From Mesorhizobium sp. LSJC280B00 (lineage in GTDB: Bacteria > Pseudomonadota > Alphaproteobacteria > Rhizobiales > Rhizobiaceae), in the NCBI RefSeq assembly GCF_000502835.1, contig NZ_AYVL01000004.1:343806-407805 (forward strand): a DNA stretch of 64,000 nt, read 5' to 3'. The position numbers and the translations under genes are program-made. This document shows, one piece after another, positions 46,729 to 56,206 of the stretch (the first letter of the stretch is position 1; each line of letters opens with the position of its first letter). Below the pieces are notes generated by a model. That model was not told the origin of the DNA and made no database searches. It was given only the letters and a program-made list of their open reading frames with translations.

Positions 46729-47682
46729 TCAATAGGTGGTTTCGCGGTTGAGCAGGCGGAACTGAACGAAGGTGATGGCCAGGATCAGCAGGAACATCAG
46801 GAAAGACAGCGCCGAGGCGTAGCCGATGTTGAGCTCGAAGAAGGCTGCCTCGAACACGTGCAGGCTGAAGAACCGCGTCGCGTCGGCCGGTCCGCCCTTG
46901 GTTATCAGGTAGGCCGGCGCCAGCTCCTGCAGCTGGCTGATCGTGCTGACGACCGCGATGAACAGCGTGGTCGGCGTCAACAACGGCCAGGTCAGATAGC
47001 GGAATTGCTGCGTCGGCGTGGCGCCGTCGATGGATGCGGCATCATAGAAGTCGGACGGGATCGACTGCAACGCGGAGAGGTAGATCAGCATGGCATAGCC
47101 GACATCCTTCCAGACCGTGATGGCGATGAGGGTCGGCAGCGCGGTCGAGGTGTCGCCGAGCCAATTCTGGGTCGGCAGCCCAAGCTCGGCAAGGAAGCTG
47201 TTCAAGATGCCAGTGTAGGGATCGAGAATTGCCTGCCACATCAACGCGACGATCACGAAGGAGGTGATGTAGGGAAAGAAGATGATTGCGCGGATCAGAG
47301 TGCGCCCCGGGATCGGCCGGTTGAGCACGACCGCCAGTCCGAGGCCAATGGCGATGCTGGCCGCGGTGACGCCTATCGCGAAGGCCAGCGTCACGAAGAG
47401 CGACTGCCGAACGCGCGCGTCGCCGAGGGCAGCAACGTAGTTGTCCAGTCCGGCGAATCGGCTCTCGCCGATCAGCGGCTGGCCGCTGTACAGGCTCGCC
47501 CAAAACTCCAGTCCTATCGGATAGAAGAAATAGACCGAGAAATAGAGGATTGCTGGCGACAGCAGCAGGTAAGCGAGAAGCGTTTGTCTGGTGCGCCGGC
47601 TGAAGCGGGCAGCTCGCCGGGTCGGCATCGCGCCGACGCGAATGTCCGTATCGGCCGTATCGGTGCTGCCGCTGATAAACAT
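46729..47682 (-). CDS. Sugar ABC transporter permease, MalF-type
   Basis: The 317-residue membrane protein starts at the ATG at 47682 (MFISGSTDTADTDIRVGAMP), four bases after the binding-protein stop. It has six hydrophobic segments (LLAYLLLSPAILYFSVYFFY) and the EAA loop DFYDAASIDGATPTQQFRYL. An alternative start is the internal ATG of MPTRRAARFSRRTRQ. It pairs with the downstream permease. Confidence 0.91.
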   Translation of the reverse strand: MFISGSTDTADTDIRVGAMPTRRAARFSRRTRQTLLAYLLLSPAILYFSVYFFYPIGLEFWASLYSGQPLIGESRFAGLDNYVAALGDARVRQSLFVTLAFAIGVTAASIAIGLGLAVVLNRPIPGRTLIRAIIFFPYITSFVIVALMWQAILDPYTGILNSFLAELGLPTQNWLGDTSTALPTLIAITVWKDVGYAMLIYLSALQSIPSDFYDAASIDGATPTQQFRYLTWPLLTPTTLFIAVVSTISQLQELAPAYLITKGGPADATRFFSLHVFEAAFFELNIGYASALSFLMFLLILAITFVQFRLLNRETTY

Positions 47683-47686
47683 CGAC

Positions 47687-48934
47687 CTAGTTGTTGGCCA
47701 GGATGACGTTGGCCTCGGCCGCGAATTTCGGCATGATCTCGGCTGCTGGCTTCTGATTGTAGATGATATCCTCGAGCGCACTTTGCAGACGCTTCTCGAT
47801 TCGCGCGTGCTTGCCGGTGAGGCGCAGCTCGGCGGTGACGTCTTGGGCGTAAGGCAGGCATTTGCTGAAGCTGCCGATGACCGGATCGGCCTGAACCTCG
47901 GCGTTTTCGGCCCAGGATTTGCGCGGCATCGTCATGCCCGCTTCCTTGGTAGCCGCTAGTTCCGTGTCGAGCGCGACGAGCCGCTTCAACAAGTCCCAGG
48001 CCTCCTTCGGGTGCTTGGCGTCCTTAGGGATCATCACGCTGACGCCGCCCGCGAACGTCGCCTGCACCTTGTGCTTGAGTGATGGCGCAACCGCCCAGTT
48101 GAGCTTCGGGTTGCCCGAGCGGATCGGCTTCACGTCCCACGGACCGGTTATGATCATTGCGACCCGGTTGGCCGTGAACAGCTTTTGCGGACCCTCATAG
48201 TCAGCACCCGCCGCCGGCTTGGTCGCTGCTTTTTCCTTGTGGATCAGGTCGGCGAGGAACTGGATCGCTTCGATCGCCTCAGGACTGTCGAGATTGACCT
48301 TGTTTGTCTTGGGATCGTAATAGCTTACGCCGTTCTGCAGCAGCCACGACGAATAATATCCGATGCTGGGGTTGGGAGCGAAGCCGAAGCGGGCGCCGGT
48401 CGTCGTCGCCTTGGCAACCTTCAGGAACTCCTCCCAGGTCGCAGGCGGCGTGTCGAAGCCCGCCTGCTTAAGCATATCGACGTTGTACACGAGGGTGGCG
48501 CAGGTGAGGTGGATCTGGACGCCATAGTACTGGTCGCCGAGTTTGTTGCGCTCGACGGAATAGGCTTGCCAGTCGTCGGGATAGCCGATCGCCTTGCCGT
48601 CTTGTTCGATGAAGTCGTTCAGCGGCCGCAGCAGATTCCGCTGGCCGAATTCCTGCACCCAGCCGCCGGGTTCGGCGACGAGATCGGGCGGGCTCTTCGC
48701 AGCAAAATCCGCCACCAGCTTGGTGCGCATATCCGGCCACTGGAATTTCTCCCACTGCACCGACCATCCGGGATGATCGGCCTCGAACTTTGCTATTGCA
48801 TCGGCATAAGCTTGATAGGCGTGGCCGGCGTTCCAATAGAGCGTCAAGGTCTCGGCATAGGCCGCAGTCGCGGTCGTCAGGGCCACGCCCAAAACCATGC
48901 CGTGCAGGAATCCGACTGACTTGTAGCGGCTCAT
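47687..48934 (-). CDS. Sugar ABC transporter substrate-binding protein
   Basis: The 415-residue family-1 binding protein has a Sec signal (FLHGMVLGVALTTATAAYA, cleavage near AYA-ET). The mature part begins with LTLYWNAGHAYQAYADAI, then PPDLVAEPGGWVQEFGQRNL and GGVSVMIPKDAKHPKEAWDL. An AGGAG-like site precedes the ATG. It is first in the operon SBP-permease-permease-sulfatase-lacI, which lacks an ATPase, so a shared one is needed, perhaps the UgpC-type protein at 53178. The ligand may be a sulfated sugar or its desulfated form. Confidence 0.9.
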   Translation of the reverse strand: MSRYKSVGFLHGMVLGVALTTATAAYAETLTLYWNAGHAYQAYADAIAKFEADHPGWSVQWEKFQWPDMRTKLVADFAAKSPPDLVAEPGGWVQEFGQRNLLRPLNDFIEQDGKAIGYPDDWQAYSVERNKLGDQYYGVQIHLTCATLVYNVDMLKQAGFDTPPATWEEFLKVAKATTTGARFGFAPNPSIGYYSSWLLQNGVSYYDPKTNKVNLDSPEAIEAIQFLADLIHKEKAATKPAAGADYEGPQKLFTANRVAMIITGPWDVKPIRSGNPKLNWAVAPSLKHKVQATFAGGVSVMIPKDAKHPKEAWDLLKRLVALDTELAATKEAGMTMPRKSWAENAEVQADPVIGSFSKCLPYAQDVTAELRLTGKHARIEKRLQSALEDIIYNQKPAAEIMPKFAAEANVILANN

Positions 48935-48986
48935 CTTGGTCTCCTCCCTGGTTTGCCAACCGCCTTCCTCACAATGGATGGCGTTA

Positions 48987-49002
48987 TATTATTCGATTAA
49001 TA
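48987..49002. promoter_or_regulatory. Candidate LacI operator of the sulfatase operon
   Basis: TATTATTCGATTAATA is palindromic at 14 of 16 bases with a central CG, about 50 bases before the binding-protein start. The AT-rich sequence stands out in GC-rich surroundings. It fits a LacI-family operator at the operon promoter. Confidence 0.62.
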
Positions 49003-49063
49003 TACCCGCTATACCGCAGTTTTTGTCAAGCTGAGACTTAGTCGTCATCAATGGCCTTGGGGT

Positions 49064-50326
49064 TTAGAAACCCGCCGACGGTGTCCAGGTCGTCACGAAC
49101 GCCGCACGATGTGTTCGACAAGGCGGGGCGCCTCCTCGGTGACTGCCAATATTGTGCCTGACTTGCGTGTGGAGGCCAGCGAAGTAAATGCCTGGCAGGG
49201 CGGCCACGCCATCCTCGTGAACAGGCTGTCCTTCCGGGTCGAGCAGACCGGAAAGCCTCACCCAACTGAAATCGCCCTTGAAGCCGGTGCACCACACCAC
49301 GGTCGTGATGCCGGACCCGGCGAGGTCAAGCGAAACGATAGCCGGGTCCGGCCGATGCGCTGTGACAGTATCCGCTGGATCCGGCTCCGACACGGGAGCA
49401 TCGATTCCAGAGCGGCTGATGTATTCGTCGATATAGCGTTTAACGTTGGCGGAGGCTTCATCCGCAAAACGAATATGCTCTTCGAGATCGTCGGCGAACG
49501 ACAGACGGCGGTCGTCCTCGACGCCCGCGAGTCGCCCTAGCAGCACGATGCCTCGGGCGCCGAGCGCTTGCAGGCTTATCGTGTGTTCCACGCCAAGCAG
49601 ACCACGAGGTGGAATGCGCCCCGCAAGTCGAATGATCTCGTCTCGACGTACGTCGAGAAACCCGCTTTCGACGAGCCAGATCATGATGTCGCGACCTCGG
49701 TAGCGCCGCGAGAGCCGCCCGACGCGGCTGGTGGCAAGGAAGACTGTTCGGCCTGCTTCTGCCAGGTCCTCCGCGATCTGGACACCAGACTGGCCGCTTC
49801 CGACCACCAGCACCGCTCCAGCCGGAAGATCGGCGGTGCTGCGGTAATCAGAAGCATCGAACTGGCGCAGGCCTGGCGGCAAGGCAGCGGCGAACACTGG
49901 GCGCACCGGACAATTCAAGTCGCCGCTTGCGATCACCACGTTGCGTGCCAAAACTTTGCCGCGCGAGGTGGTCAACCGATAGACGCCATTCCCGTTCCCA
50001 CCGGAGAGCTCGGTCACAACAGTGTCCGGTTCGACCGGTAGTTCGTTTCGCCTGGCGAAATCCTCAAGCAGGGCGACGAACTGGTCGCGCGTCAGGGCAC
50101 CGAACGGATCTGAACCGTCATAGAAGTCGCCTGGCATGACGGTCTGAACGTTTGGGGTATTCATCCGGAAAGAATCCCACCGCTGCGTGCGCCAGGTCTC
50201 TCCGATGCGGCCTCGCTCCAGTACGGCATGGCGCAAGCCTTGCCGTGCCAGCGAATAGCTGACGCCCAGGCCGGCCCAACCGGCCCCGACCACCACCGCA
50301 TCAAGGATGTTGGCGTCATCCGTCAT
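49064..50326 (-). CDS. Flavin-dependent monooxygenase-like oxidoreductase, 3' end frameshifted
   Basis: The 420-residue protein has an FAD-binding motif (DAVVVGAGWAGLGVSYSLAR), a second GxGxxG (VLVVGSGQSGVQIAEDLAEA) and VWCTGFKGDFSWV near the end. The last in-frame 27 residues are unnatural (VRHNIGSHRGGAPPCRTHR). The next frame reads STRKSGTILAVTEEAPRLVE and HIVRRS, a normal ending that stops at 49093, so a shift near 49165-49178 is likely. The start is probably the ATG at 50326; 50413 is an alternative. Family enzymes oxygenate amines, sulfides or ketones. It lies 139 bases from the upstream operon gene, so membership is unclear. Confidence 0.75.
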   Translation of the reverse strand: MTDDANILDAVVVGAGWAGLGVSYSLARQGLRHAVLERGRIGETWRTQRWDSFRMNTPNVQTVMPGDFYDGSDPFGALTRDQFVALLEDFARRNELPVEPDTVVTELSGGNGNGVYRLTTSRGKVLARNVVIASGDLNCPVRPVFAAALPPGLRQFDASDYRSTADLPAGAVLVVGSGQSGVQIAEDLAEAGRTVFLATSRVGRLSRRYRGRDIMIWLVESGFLDVRRDEIIRLAGRIPPRGLLGVEHTISLQALGARGIVLLGRLAGVEDDRRLSFADDLEEHIRFADEASANVKRYIDEYISRSGIDAPVSEPDPADTVTAHRPDPAIVSLDLAGSGITTVVWCTGFKGDFSWVRLSGLLDPEGQPVHEDGVAALPGIYFAGLHTQVRHNIGSHRGGAPPCRTHRAAFVTTWTPSAGF

Positions 50327-50551
50327 TTGCCGCGGATCCGGGTGTGCTGGCGCCGGAACAGCGCTTCGAGGCGGCACCAACGCCATCAGCGTAACGCCTT
50401 GGCCAGCGGACAACCGCCAAACAGCGGCCGATGCTGCCTGAACCCATCCCCGCGATCTGCATGGCTTCGCCCCCGATGCGAGGGCACGATAACAGCTTTA
50501 TCGGGTCACGGCACAATCAAATACTCATCCGAAACCGGCAATGGTCGCGGC

Positions 50552-51364
50552 CTAACCTGGAAAGATCGTGAAACCGCCATCGACTCGGATTACCTGCCCG
50601 TTGATGAAGCGCGCGCGCGGACCGGCGAGGAAGGCCACCGCTTCGGCGATCTCTTCAGGCTCCGCATACCGGTTCAGCGATTTCTTGCTCGAATCCATGC
50701 GCTGCGGATCGACCACACGGCTCGCCTGGAACCGTGCCGTCTTGGTGGCGCCGGGGCTCACCGCATTGACGCGTACGCCATCGTCGATCAGTTCCTTGGC
50801 GAGGCAGCGCGTATAATGGACGACAGCCGCCTTGAGCGTCGAGTAGACCACCTCGGGCGAGCATCCGATATGCGCTGCCGCCGAGGCGATGTTGATCACC
50901 GAGCCTGAGCCACGCTTGACCATCGGCGGAACGAACGCCTGGCAGACCAGCATCGTGCCGATGAGGTTGTTCTCGGTTAGAACCTTGATGTCTTCGTAGT
51001 CGATGTCCAGTGCGTTGTTGGGATTGGGCTTTACGCCCTTGGCGCCGATGTCGCCGCCGGCGCAGTTTACCAAGACGTGCACGTCGCCGAGCTCCGCCTC
51101 GATCTTCCTCTTCATTTCCGCGACAGCTTGCTTGTCGCCGATGTTGCCGGTGACCGCGGTGATGCGCGTCCCATGCTTCTCCAAGCCCCTGGCAGAGTCG
51201 CCGAGGTCCGCGAATTCGCCATATTGAGATGGCCGGGCCCAATCGAGGTCGTGGACCGCGACGTTTGCGCCAAGTTCGGCCAAGCGGTCGGCCATCACGC
51301 GGCCGAGGCCGCGTCCCGAGCCGGTGACGAAGGCGGTCAGGCCGCTGAGGTCTCGGGTGGTCAT
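50552..51364 (-). CDS. Short-chain dehydrogenase/reductase
   Basis: The 270-residue SDR has the cofactor motif TGSGRGLG, NCAGGDIGAK, the catalytic Ser/Tyr/Lys region INIASAAAHIGCSPEVVYST with Y-x3-K, and INGQVIRVDGG. Insertion around residues 85-115 is longer than in minimal SDRs. It overlaps the TIM-barrel gene by four bases and shares the importer operon, so it likely oxidises the imported sugar, polyol or a derivative. Cofactor preference (NAD, from the acidic VHDLD) is inferred. Confidence 0.9.
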   Translation of the reverse strand: MTTRDLSGLTAFVTGSGRGLGRVMADRLAELGANVAVHDLDWARPSQYGEFADLGDSARGLEKHGTRITAVTGNIGDKQAVAEMKRKIEAELGDVHVLVNCAGGDIGAKGVKPNPNNALDIDYEDIKVLTENNLIGTMLVCQAFVPPMVKRGSGSVINIASAAAHIGCSPEVVYSTLKAAVVHYTRCLAKELIDDGVRVNAVSPGATKTARFQASRVVDPQRMDSSKKSLNRYAEPEEIAEAVAFLAGPRARFINGQVIRVDGGFTIFPG

Positions 51365-52416
51365 GCTGATTTCTCCATTGCAATGAAATCGAACTTCTTC
51401 ATGTTTGCGGCGCTGCGGCGGATCATGTCGAGCTCGTACGAAACGAGCGCGCTGTCATCATCGCGCTCCCATGGCGTGCGGTAGTCGGCGTCGTCCGCAA
51501 GGCGGTTCAGGCGCGCAGCACTCAGGCAGGCCGCGAACTCGCGGGCGGTCTTCGGCGCATATCCGTTCCACCAGTCGTCGGTAAGACAGCGAACGTGACG
51601 GGCCTCCAGCGCGCCGGGCTCAAGCACCGCCGTCAGCGTGTCGTGGTGCTCGCCAAGGATGGCTGCCAGTTCGGCGAAAGGCACGGCGCCGTCGCCGATC
51701 GCGCAGCGGACCAGGCGGTAGCCCTCATCCGTGAACTGGACGCGATAGTCCTTGAGGTGAACGTGGCGGACATGGGGCGCGATCCGGCGCGTGAAGGCAA
51801 GCGGCGCCTCGCCGACAGGAAAGGTGTTGCCGGTGTCGTAGGTGATGCCGACACCCGGCCCGCCGAGTTCGCAGAACGCAACCAGTTCGTCGCTGCCGAA
51901 GTCCTGATGGTTCTCGATGCCGAGCACGCGTCCCTCGGCCGCCGCACGCAGCCCCCATTCCGTCAAGGCAGCGCGAATCGTTGCGTTGAACTCGCTCCAT
52001 TTCGGACCCCACGCATTGCGGTCGCCGCACAGGACAGGCGTCAGTGCGATACGGATCGTCGTCGCCTCGAGCAGGCGCGCAGCCCGAAAGGCGTTGTCCA
52101 GCGGACCTGCCACTAGAAGTCCGCCGCTCACCACCGGGACGATGTCCAGCGCGGCAAGACGCCTGCGCAGGGCGACGATTTCGGCGTCAGTCAAGTCGGT
52201 CAACCACGGTTCGTAGATCTCGAGCGTGCGTGCGCCCAGTTCCTGCGCCAGCGTGATGAAGCCTTCCAGCCCCACGCCGTCCGGATTGTGCCGCGGCGTG
52301 CCGCGGCCCTGCAGGCCGAGATAGTAGGTCAGTCCGTAAGGGTTGAGGCCGAGACGAAACATCAGCTTGGCGGTTCCAATGGAGAGCGGAGAGGCGTCAC
52401 TAGCGTAGACCGGCAT
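51361..52416 (-). CDS. Xylose-isomerase-like TIM-barrel protein (sugar isomerase/epimerase)
   Basis: The 351-residue protein has the AP endonuclease family 2 fold. Likely metal ligands are Glu in LGIENHQD, Asp in ITYDTGNTF, His in VRHVHLKDYRV and Glu in AVLEPGALEA. The ATG at 52416 overlaps the upstream SDR stop by 17 bases; the ATG at 52362 (MFRLGLNPYGLTYYLG) is an alternative. Such enzymes isomerise or epimerise keto-sugars, or act as lyases or dehydratases. It lies between two SDR genes in the importer operon. Confidence 0.87.
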   Translation of the reverse strand: MPVYASDASPLSIGTAKLMFRLGLNPYGLTYYLGLQGRGTPRHNPDGVGLEGFITLAQELGARTLEIYEPWLTDLTDAEIVALRRRLAALDIVPVVSGGLLVAGPLDNAFRAARLLEATTIRIALTPVLCGDRNAWGPKWSEFNATIRAALTEWGLRAAAEGRVLGIENHQDFGSDELVAFCELGGPGVGITYDTGNTFPVGEAPLAFTRRIAPHVRHVHLKDYRVQFTDEGYRLVRCAIGDGAVPFAELAAILGEHHDTLTAVLEPGALEARHVRCLTDDWWNGYAPKTAREFAACLSAARLNRLADDADYRTPWERDDDSALVSYELDMIRRSAANMKKFDFIAMEKSA

Positions 52417-53173
52417 CGACGGTTATGGACTGTTTGGTGATCATGCGGCTGTCGTCGGCTGCCAGGAAGAGCACCGTGCGTGCAATCTCCTCGCCCAGCA
52501 GGACGCGGCGGATCAATTGCCGCTGCACCGTCTGGTCGACTGCCTCCTGCGTCTTGAACCACAGCTCACGCTGCCGCTCGGTCATGACGGCGCCGGGTTC
52601 GATCGCATTGACGCGGATGTTATCCGGTCCGAACGACCGCGCCAACGCACGCGTCAGCGCCACCACGGCCCCCTTGGCGGTGGCATAGGCCACCATCTGG
52701 TCCGCTCCGAACCGCCAGGCAATGGAGGAGAAGTTTATGATCGAGCCGAAGCCGAGTTCCTTCATATGCGGATGCACTGCCTGCGCGGCGAAGAAGTGAT
52801 GCCTCAGATTGACATCGAAGCTGCGGTCCCAATAGTCGGCCGTTATCGCGTCGATGGGATGGCGCTGATCATTGGCTGCGTTATTCACCAGGACGGCGAC
52901 CGGACCAAGCCGCGCGCGCACGCCTGCTACCGACGCCTTTAGCGCATCAACGTCGGTCACATCGCAATGGAGATATAACGGAGCCTGCCCGGCGGCACCA
53001 GCGAGCTCGCGCACCAACGCCTCCGCTGGTTCGTCCTGCACATCGAGAAAGGCTATCCGGGCGCCGTTCGCCACGAAGGCGCGGACCATATCGGCGCCAA
53101 TACCGGAGGCGCCGCCGGAGATCACCACGACCCGATCGGTCAAGCTTGGATAAGTCGCGAATTGTACGGACAT
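52400..53173 (-). CDS. Short-chain dehydrogenase/reductase
   Basis: The 257-residue SDR has ISGGASGIGADMVRAF for the cofactor, LVNNAANDQRHPIDAI, INFSSIAWRFGADQMVAYAT with Y-x3-K, and ITKQSITVDAGLR at the C-terminus. The Asp of AFLDVQD favours NAD. It begins four bases after the ATPase gene and shares the operon. A second SDR in the same operon suggests two successive oxidations or oxidation plus reduction of one substrate. Confidence 0.9.
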   Translation of the reverse strand: MSVQFATYPSLTDRVVVISGGASGIGADMVRAFVANGARIAFLDVQDEPAEALVRELAGAAGQAPLYLHCDVTDVDALKASVAGVRARLGPVAVLVNNAANDQRHPIDAITADYWDRSFDVNLRHHFFAAQAVHPHMKELGFGSIINFSSIAWRFGADQMVAYATAKGAVVALTRALARSFGPDNIRVNAIEPGAVMTERQRELWFKTQEAVDQTVQRQLIRRVLLGEEIARTVLFLAADDSRMITKQSITVDAGLR

Positions 53174-53177
53174 CAAA

Positions 53178-54275
53178 CTACAGAAGCGCCTTGGTTGTTG
53201 GATCGAACAGACAGGCGCGCGACATGTCGATGCCGAGCGTTATCGTCTCGCCCATGACGGGAGCGTCATCCGGCTCGAAACGGCCGGTGATCTCCAGGTC
53301 ACCCAGCCTGAGCACGGCAAGCGTCTCGGCCCCGGTAGGCTCGACCAATTCGACCGGCGCCTGCATGGACGCTACAGCAGGTTTGCGCGACTTCAGATCG
53401 GTCGTGAAACGGTAGATGTGTTCCGGCCGGATACCGAGCACGACGTCCTTTGGCGCACCGGCGGGCATCGGCGCGGCAAGGGCGAGGCTGGCGTCGCTGC
53501 CGTCAGCGGCGCGTACCGAGATGCTGGTCGAGCCCGTAAGCCGGGCGGGAATGAAATTCATCGCCGGCGATCCCATGAAACCGGCAACGAACATGTTGGT
53601 CGGCCGGTCGTAGATCCGCTTCGGCGTGTCGAACTGCTGTACCGAGCCCTGGTTCATCACCGCAATGCGGGATGCAAGCGTCATCGCCTCGACCTGATCG
53701 TGGGTGACATACACCGTGGTCTTGCCGACGCGATGGTGAAGCTTCTTGATTTCGGTACGCATGTCGACGCGCAGCTTGGCGTCGAGATTGGACAAGGGCT
53801 CGTCGAACAAAAACAGCTTCGGGTCGCGCACGAGGGCACGCCCCATCGCAACGCGCTGCCGCTGGCCCCCCGAGAGCTGGCCGGGCTTGCGTTTAAGCAG
53901 CTGTTCGATCTGCAGGAGTGCGGCAACCCGCTGGACAGCTTCCGCCTGCGCCGCTTTTGGCACGCCGCGGCTCTCCATGCCGAAGGTGATGTTCTGGCGC
54001 ACCGTCATGGTGGGATAGAGGGCGTATGACTGGAACACCATCGCAATATCGCGGTCCTTGGGTTGCACCGAGTTCACCAGCCGGTCGCCGATCCATATCT
54101 CGCCCGACGTGACGGTTTCCAGTCCGGCGATCATGGCGAGCAAGGTTGACTTGCCGCAACCCGACGGGCCGACAAGGGCGACGAATTCTCCGGTCTTAGC
54201 CTCGAGATCGATGCCGGCAAGAATCTCGAGCGAGCCGTAGCTCTTGTGAAGGTTGCGGATCATCAACGCGGACAT
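53178..54275 (-). CDS. ugpC: Sugar ABC transporter ATPase (MalK/UgpC type)
   Basis: The 365-residue ATPase has Walker [10 protein letters not shown], signature [16 protein letters not shown], Walker [13 protein letters not shown] and the H-loop YVTHDQVEA, then a C-terminal OB-type regulatory domain (IRPEHIYRF). The name reflects the family, not a proven glycerol-phosphate role. It is fourth in the operon behind two permeases. As the only single-domain sugar ATPase in the window, it may also serve the two importers that lack one. Confidence 0.92.
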   Translation of the reverse strand: MSALMIRNLHKSYGSLEILAGIDLEAKTGEFVALVGPSGCGKSTLLAMIAGLETVTSGEIWIGDRLVNSVQPKDRDIAMVFQSYALYPTMTVRQNITFGMESRGVPKAAQAEAVQRVAALLQIEQLLKRKPGQLSGGQRQRVAMGRALVRDPKLFLFDEPLSNLDAKLRVDMRTEIKKLHHRVGKTTVYVTHDQVEAMTLASRIAVMNQGSVQQFDTPKRIYDRPTNMFVAGFMGSPAMNFIPARLTGSTSISVRAADGSDASLALAAPMPAGAPKDVVLGIRPEHIYRFTTDLKSRKPAVASMQAPVELVEPTGAETLAVLRLGDLEITGRFEPDDAPVMGETITLGIDMSRACLFDPTTKALL

Positions 54276-54285
54276 CGGCGACGCC

Positions 54286-55218
54286 TCATTTTATGGCGCC
54301 CTGGGTGAGGCCGCGCACGAAGTATTTTCCACCAAACAGATAGATCAGCAGCGGAGGCAACGCGCCGATCAGCACGGCTGCGCTCATCACATCGTAAGCA
54401 CGCGCGGTCGTGCCGCCGGCCGTGAGCGCGACCAACGCCGCCGTAATCGGCTGCTGCTGGCCCGATGTGAAGACGACGCCGAACAAATACTCGTTCCAGA
54501 TGCCGGTGAACTGCCAGATGACGGTGACAATCAGAATCGGCGGCGACAGGGGCAGGATGATCTTGCGGAAGATCCGCCAGAAGCCGGCGCCGTCGATGCG
54601 TGCCGCCTTGATCAGGTCGTCCGGTATGCTGACGTAGAAATTGCGGCAGAACAGGGTGGTGAACGAGATGCCCTGGACGACGTGGATCAACACCAGCCCG
54701 TATGTGGAATTGGTCAGGCCGAGCTTGCCGAGCAGGAACGCCCACGGCATCAACGAAATCTGGCCGGGCATGAATACGCCGAGCAGCATCAGATTGAAGA
54801 TCAGTTCAGAGCCCCTGAAGCGCCATTTGGAGAGGATGTAGCCGTTCATGGCGCCGAGAATGGTCGAGATGATGGTGGCGGGGATCGTCATCGCCAGCGA
54901 GTTGAAGAAATTGCGCTTCATGCCCTCGCAGGTACCGCTGACGCAGTAGGATCCCCAGGCCTGCGCCCACGCATCGAACCGGAAGCTGCGCGGTACGGAG
55001 ATGAGGCCGTTGCGGGCAATCTCCGACTGCTCGCGCAATGAGTTGAAGATCACCACCAGTAGCGGCACGAGATAGACGATCGCGAAAAGCGTCAGCACGG
55101 CATAGACAAGGAAGCGGCTCCAGAAATGCCGGCGCGTGGCCGCGGCAGCTTCCGGATCAAAGCCGGTCGGATTGGGGCGGGCCGGATCAAAGCTGGCATC
55201 GGGAGCAATTTCAGCCAT
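54286..55218 (-). CDS. Sugar ABC transporter permease, MalG-type
   Basis: The 310-residue membrane protein has six hydrophobic segments and an enlarged periplasmic loop with two Cys ([19 protein letters not shown]), then the EAA loop [20 protein letters not shown]. It overlaps the other permease gene by eight bases and precedes the ATPase by ten. The two Cys may form a disulfide. Confidence 0.91.
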   Translation of the reverse strand: MAEIAPDASFDPARPNPTGFDPEAAAATRRHFWSRFLVYAVLTLFAIVYLVPLLVVIFNSLREQSEIARNGLISVPRSFRFDAWAQAWGSYCVSGTCEGMKRNFFNSLAMTIPATIISTILGAMNGYILSKWRFRGSELIFNLMLLGVFMPGQISLMPWAFLLGKLGLTNSTYGLVLIHVVQGISFTTLFCRNFYVSIPDDLIKAARIDGAGFWRIFRKIILPLSPPILIVTVIWQFTGIWNEYLFGVVFTSGQQQPITAALVALTAGGTTARAYDVMSAAVLIGALPPLLIYLFGGKYFVRGLTQGAIK

Positions 55219-56149
55219 TGCGGCCCTCCGCCCGCCGGCGCCAGACGATCCACAAGGAGTACGGCACCAGCACCACCGCGACCGCCGCGAGCATCATCAT
55301 CGCCGCGGCGGCACCCTCGCCGATTTGGCCGCGCTGGAACATCAGGTCGTAGACATAGATGGCGGGGAAGGTGGTGGACACACCTGGGCCGCCTCGCGTC
55401 AACGCCGCCACCAGGTCGAAGGTCTTGATGGCGAATTGTATCTGAATGACCGCCACCGCCAGGAATATCGGAGCGATGGTTGGCAGGATGACCCTCCGAT
55501 AAGTCCGGAAAACCGACGCGCCGTCGATTTGCGCGGCTTTGACGAGATCCGGATCGACCGACCGCAGACCGGCCAGGAAAAGTGCCATTGCGAAGCCGGA
55601 CGACTGCCAGATAACGGTTATGATCACCGCATAGATCGCAGTGTTGCGGTTGGCCGTCAGGGCGAAGCTGAAGTCGGTCCAGCCGAGCCCGCGAACGAAG
55701 GCCTGGATACCGTCGACAGGATTATAGAGCCAGCTCCACACCGTGCCGGTGACGATGAAGGACACCGCCAACGGGTAAAGGAAGATGGTGCGCCAAGCCG
55801 CCTCGCCGCGGACGCGCTGGTCGATTGCGATCGCGAGCAGCAGGCCAACCGCCATAGAGCCAACGATATAGAAGCCGCTGAACAGGAAGAGATTGGTATA
55901 GGCGATGTTCCAGCGCCGGTTTGCCCAGAGCGAAGCGTAATTGTCCAGGCCGACGAACCCATAGGTCGGCAACAGCGACGAATTGGACAGCGAGATGTAG
56001 AGTGTCCAGAGCGTGAAGACGAAAACATAGATGAAACTCGCCGCTATCGACGGCGCCAGCACCAGAATGGGCACCATCGTGCCCAGGCGCTCGCGCCACG
56101 GACGGGCCGCGGCAGCTGCGGCTGGTACAATCAGATCATGGGTGGACAT
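55211..56149 (-). CDS. Sugar ABC transporter permease, MalF-type
   Basis: The 312-residue membrane protein starts with MSTHDLIVPAAAAAARPWRE, then LVLAPSIAASFIYVFVFTLW, with six hydrophobic segments and the EAA loop DLVKAAQIDGASVFRTYRRV. It lies 57 bases after the binding-protein gene and overlaps the second permease. It is half of the importer channel. Confidence 0.91.
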   Translation of the reverse strand: MSTHDLIVPAAAAAARPWRERLGTMVPILVLAPSIAASFIYVFVFTLWTLYISLSNSSLLPTYGFVGLDNYASLWANRRWNIAYTNLFLFSGFYIVGSMAVGLLLAIAIDQRVRGEAAWRTIFLYPLAVSFIVTGTVWSWLYNPVDGIQAFVRGLGWTDFSFALTANRNTAIYAVIITVIWQSSGFAMALFLAGLRSVDPDLVKAAQIDGASVFRTYRRVILPTIAPIFLAVAVIQIQFAIKTFDLVAALTRGGPGVSTTFPAIYVYDLMFQRGQIGEGAAAAMMMLAAVAVVLVPYSLWIVWRRRAEGRNG

Positions 56150-56206
56150 CGGGCTGCTCCGGCGAGGTCTGGCCGGGAGCTTCGCCCCCGGCCATCATGG
56201 GCAGCG

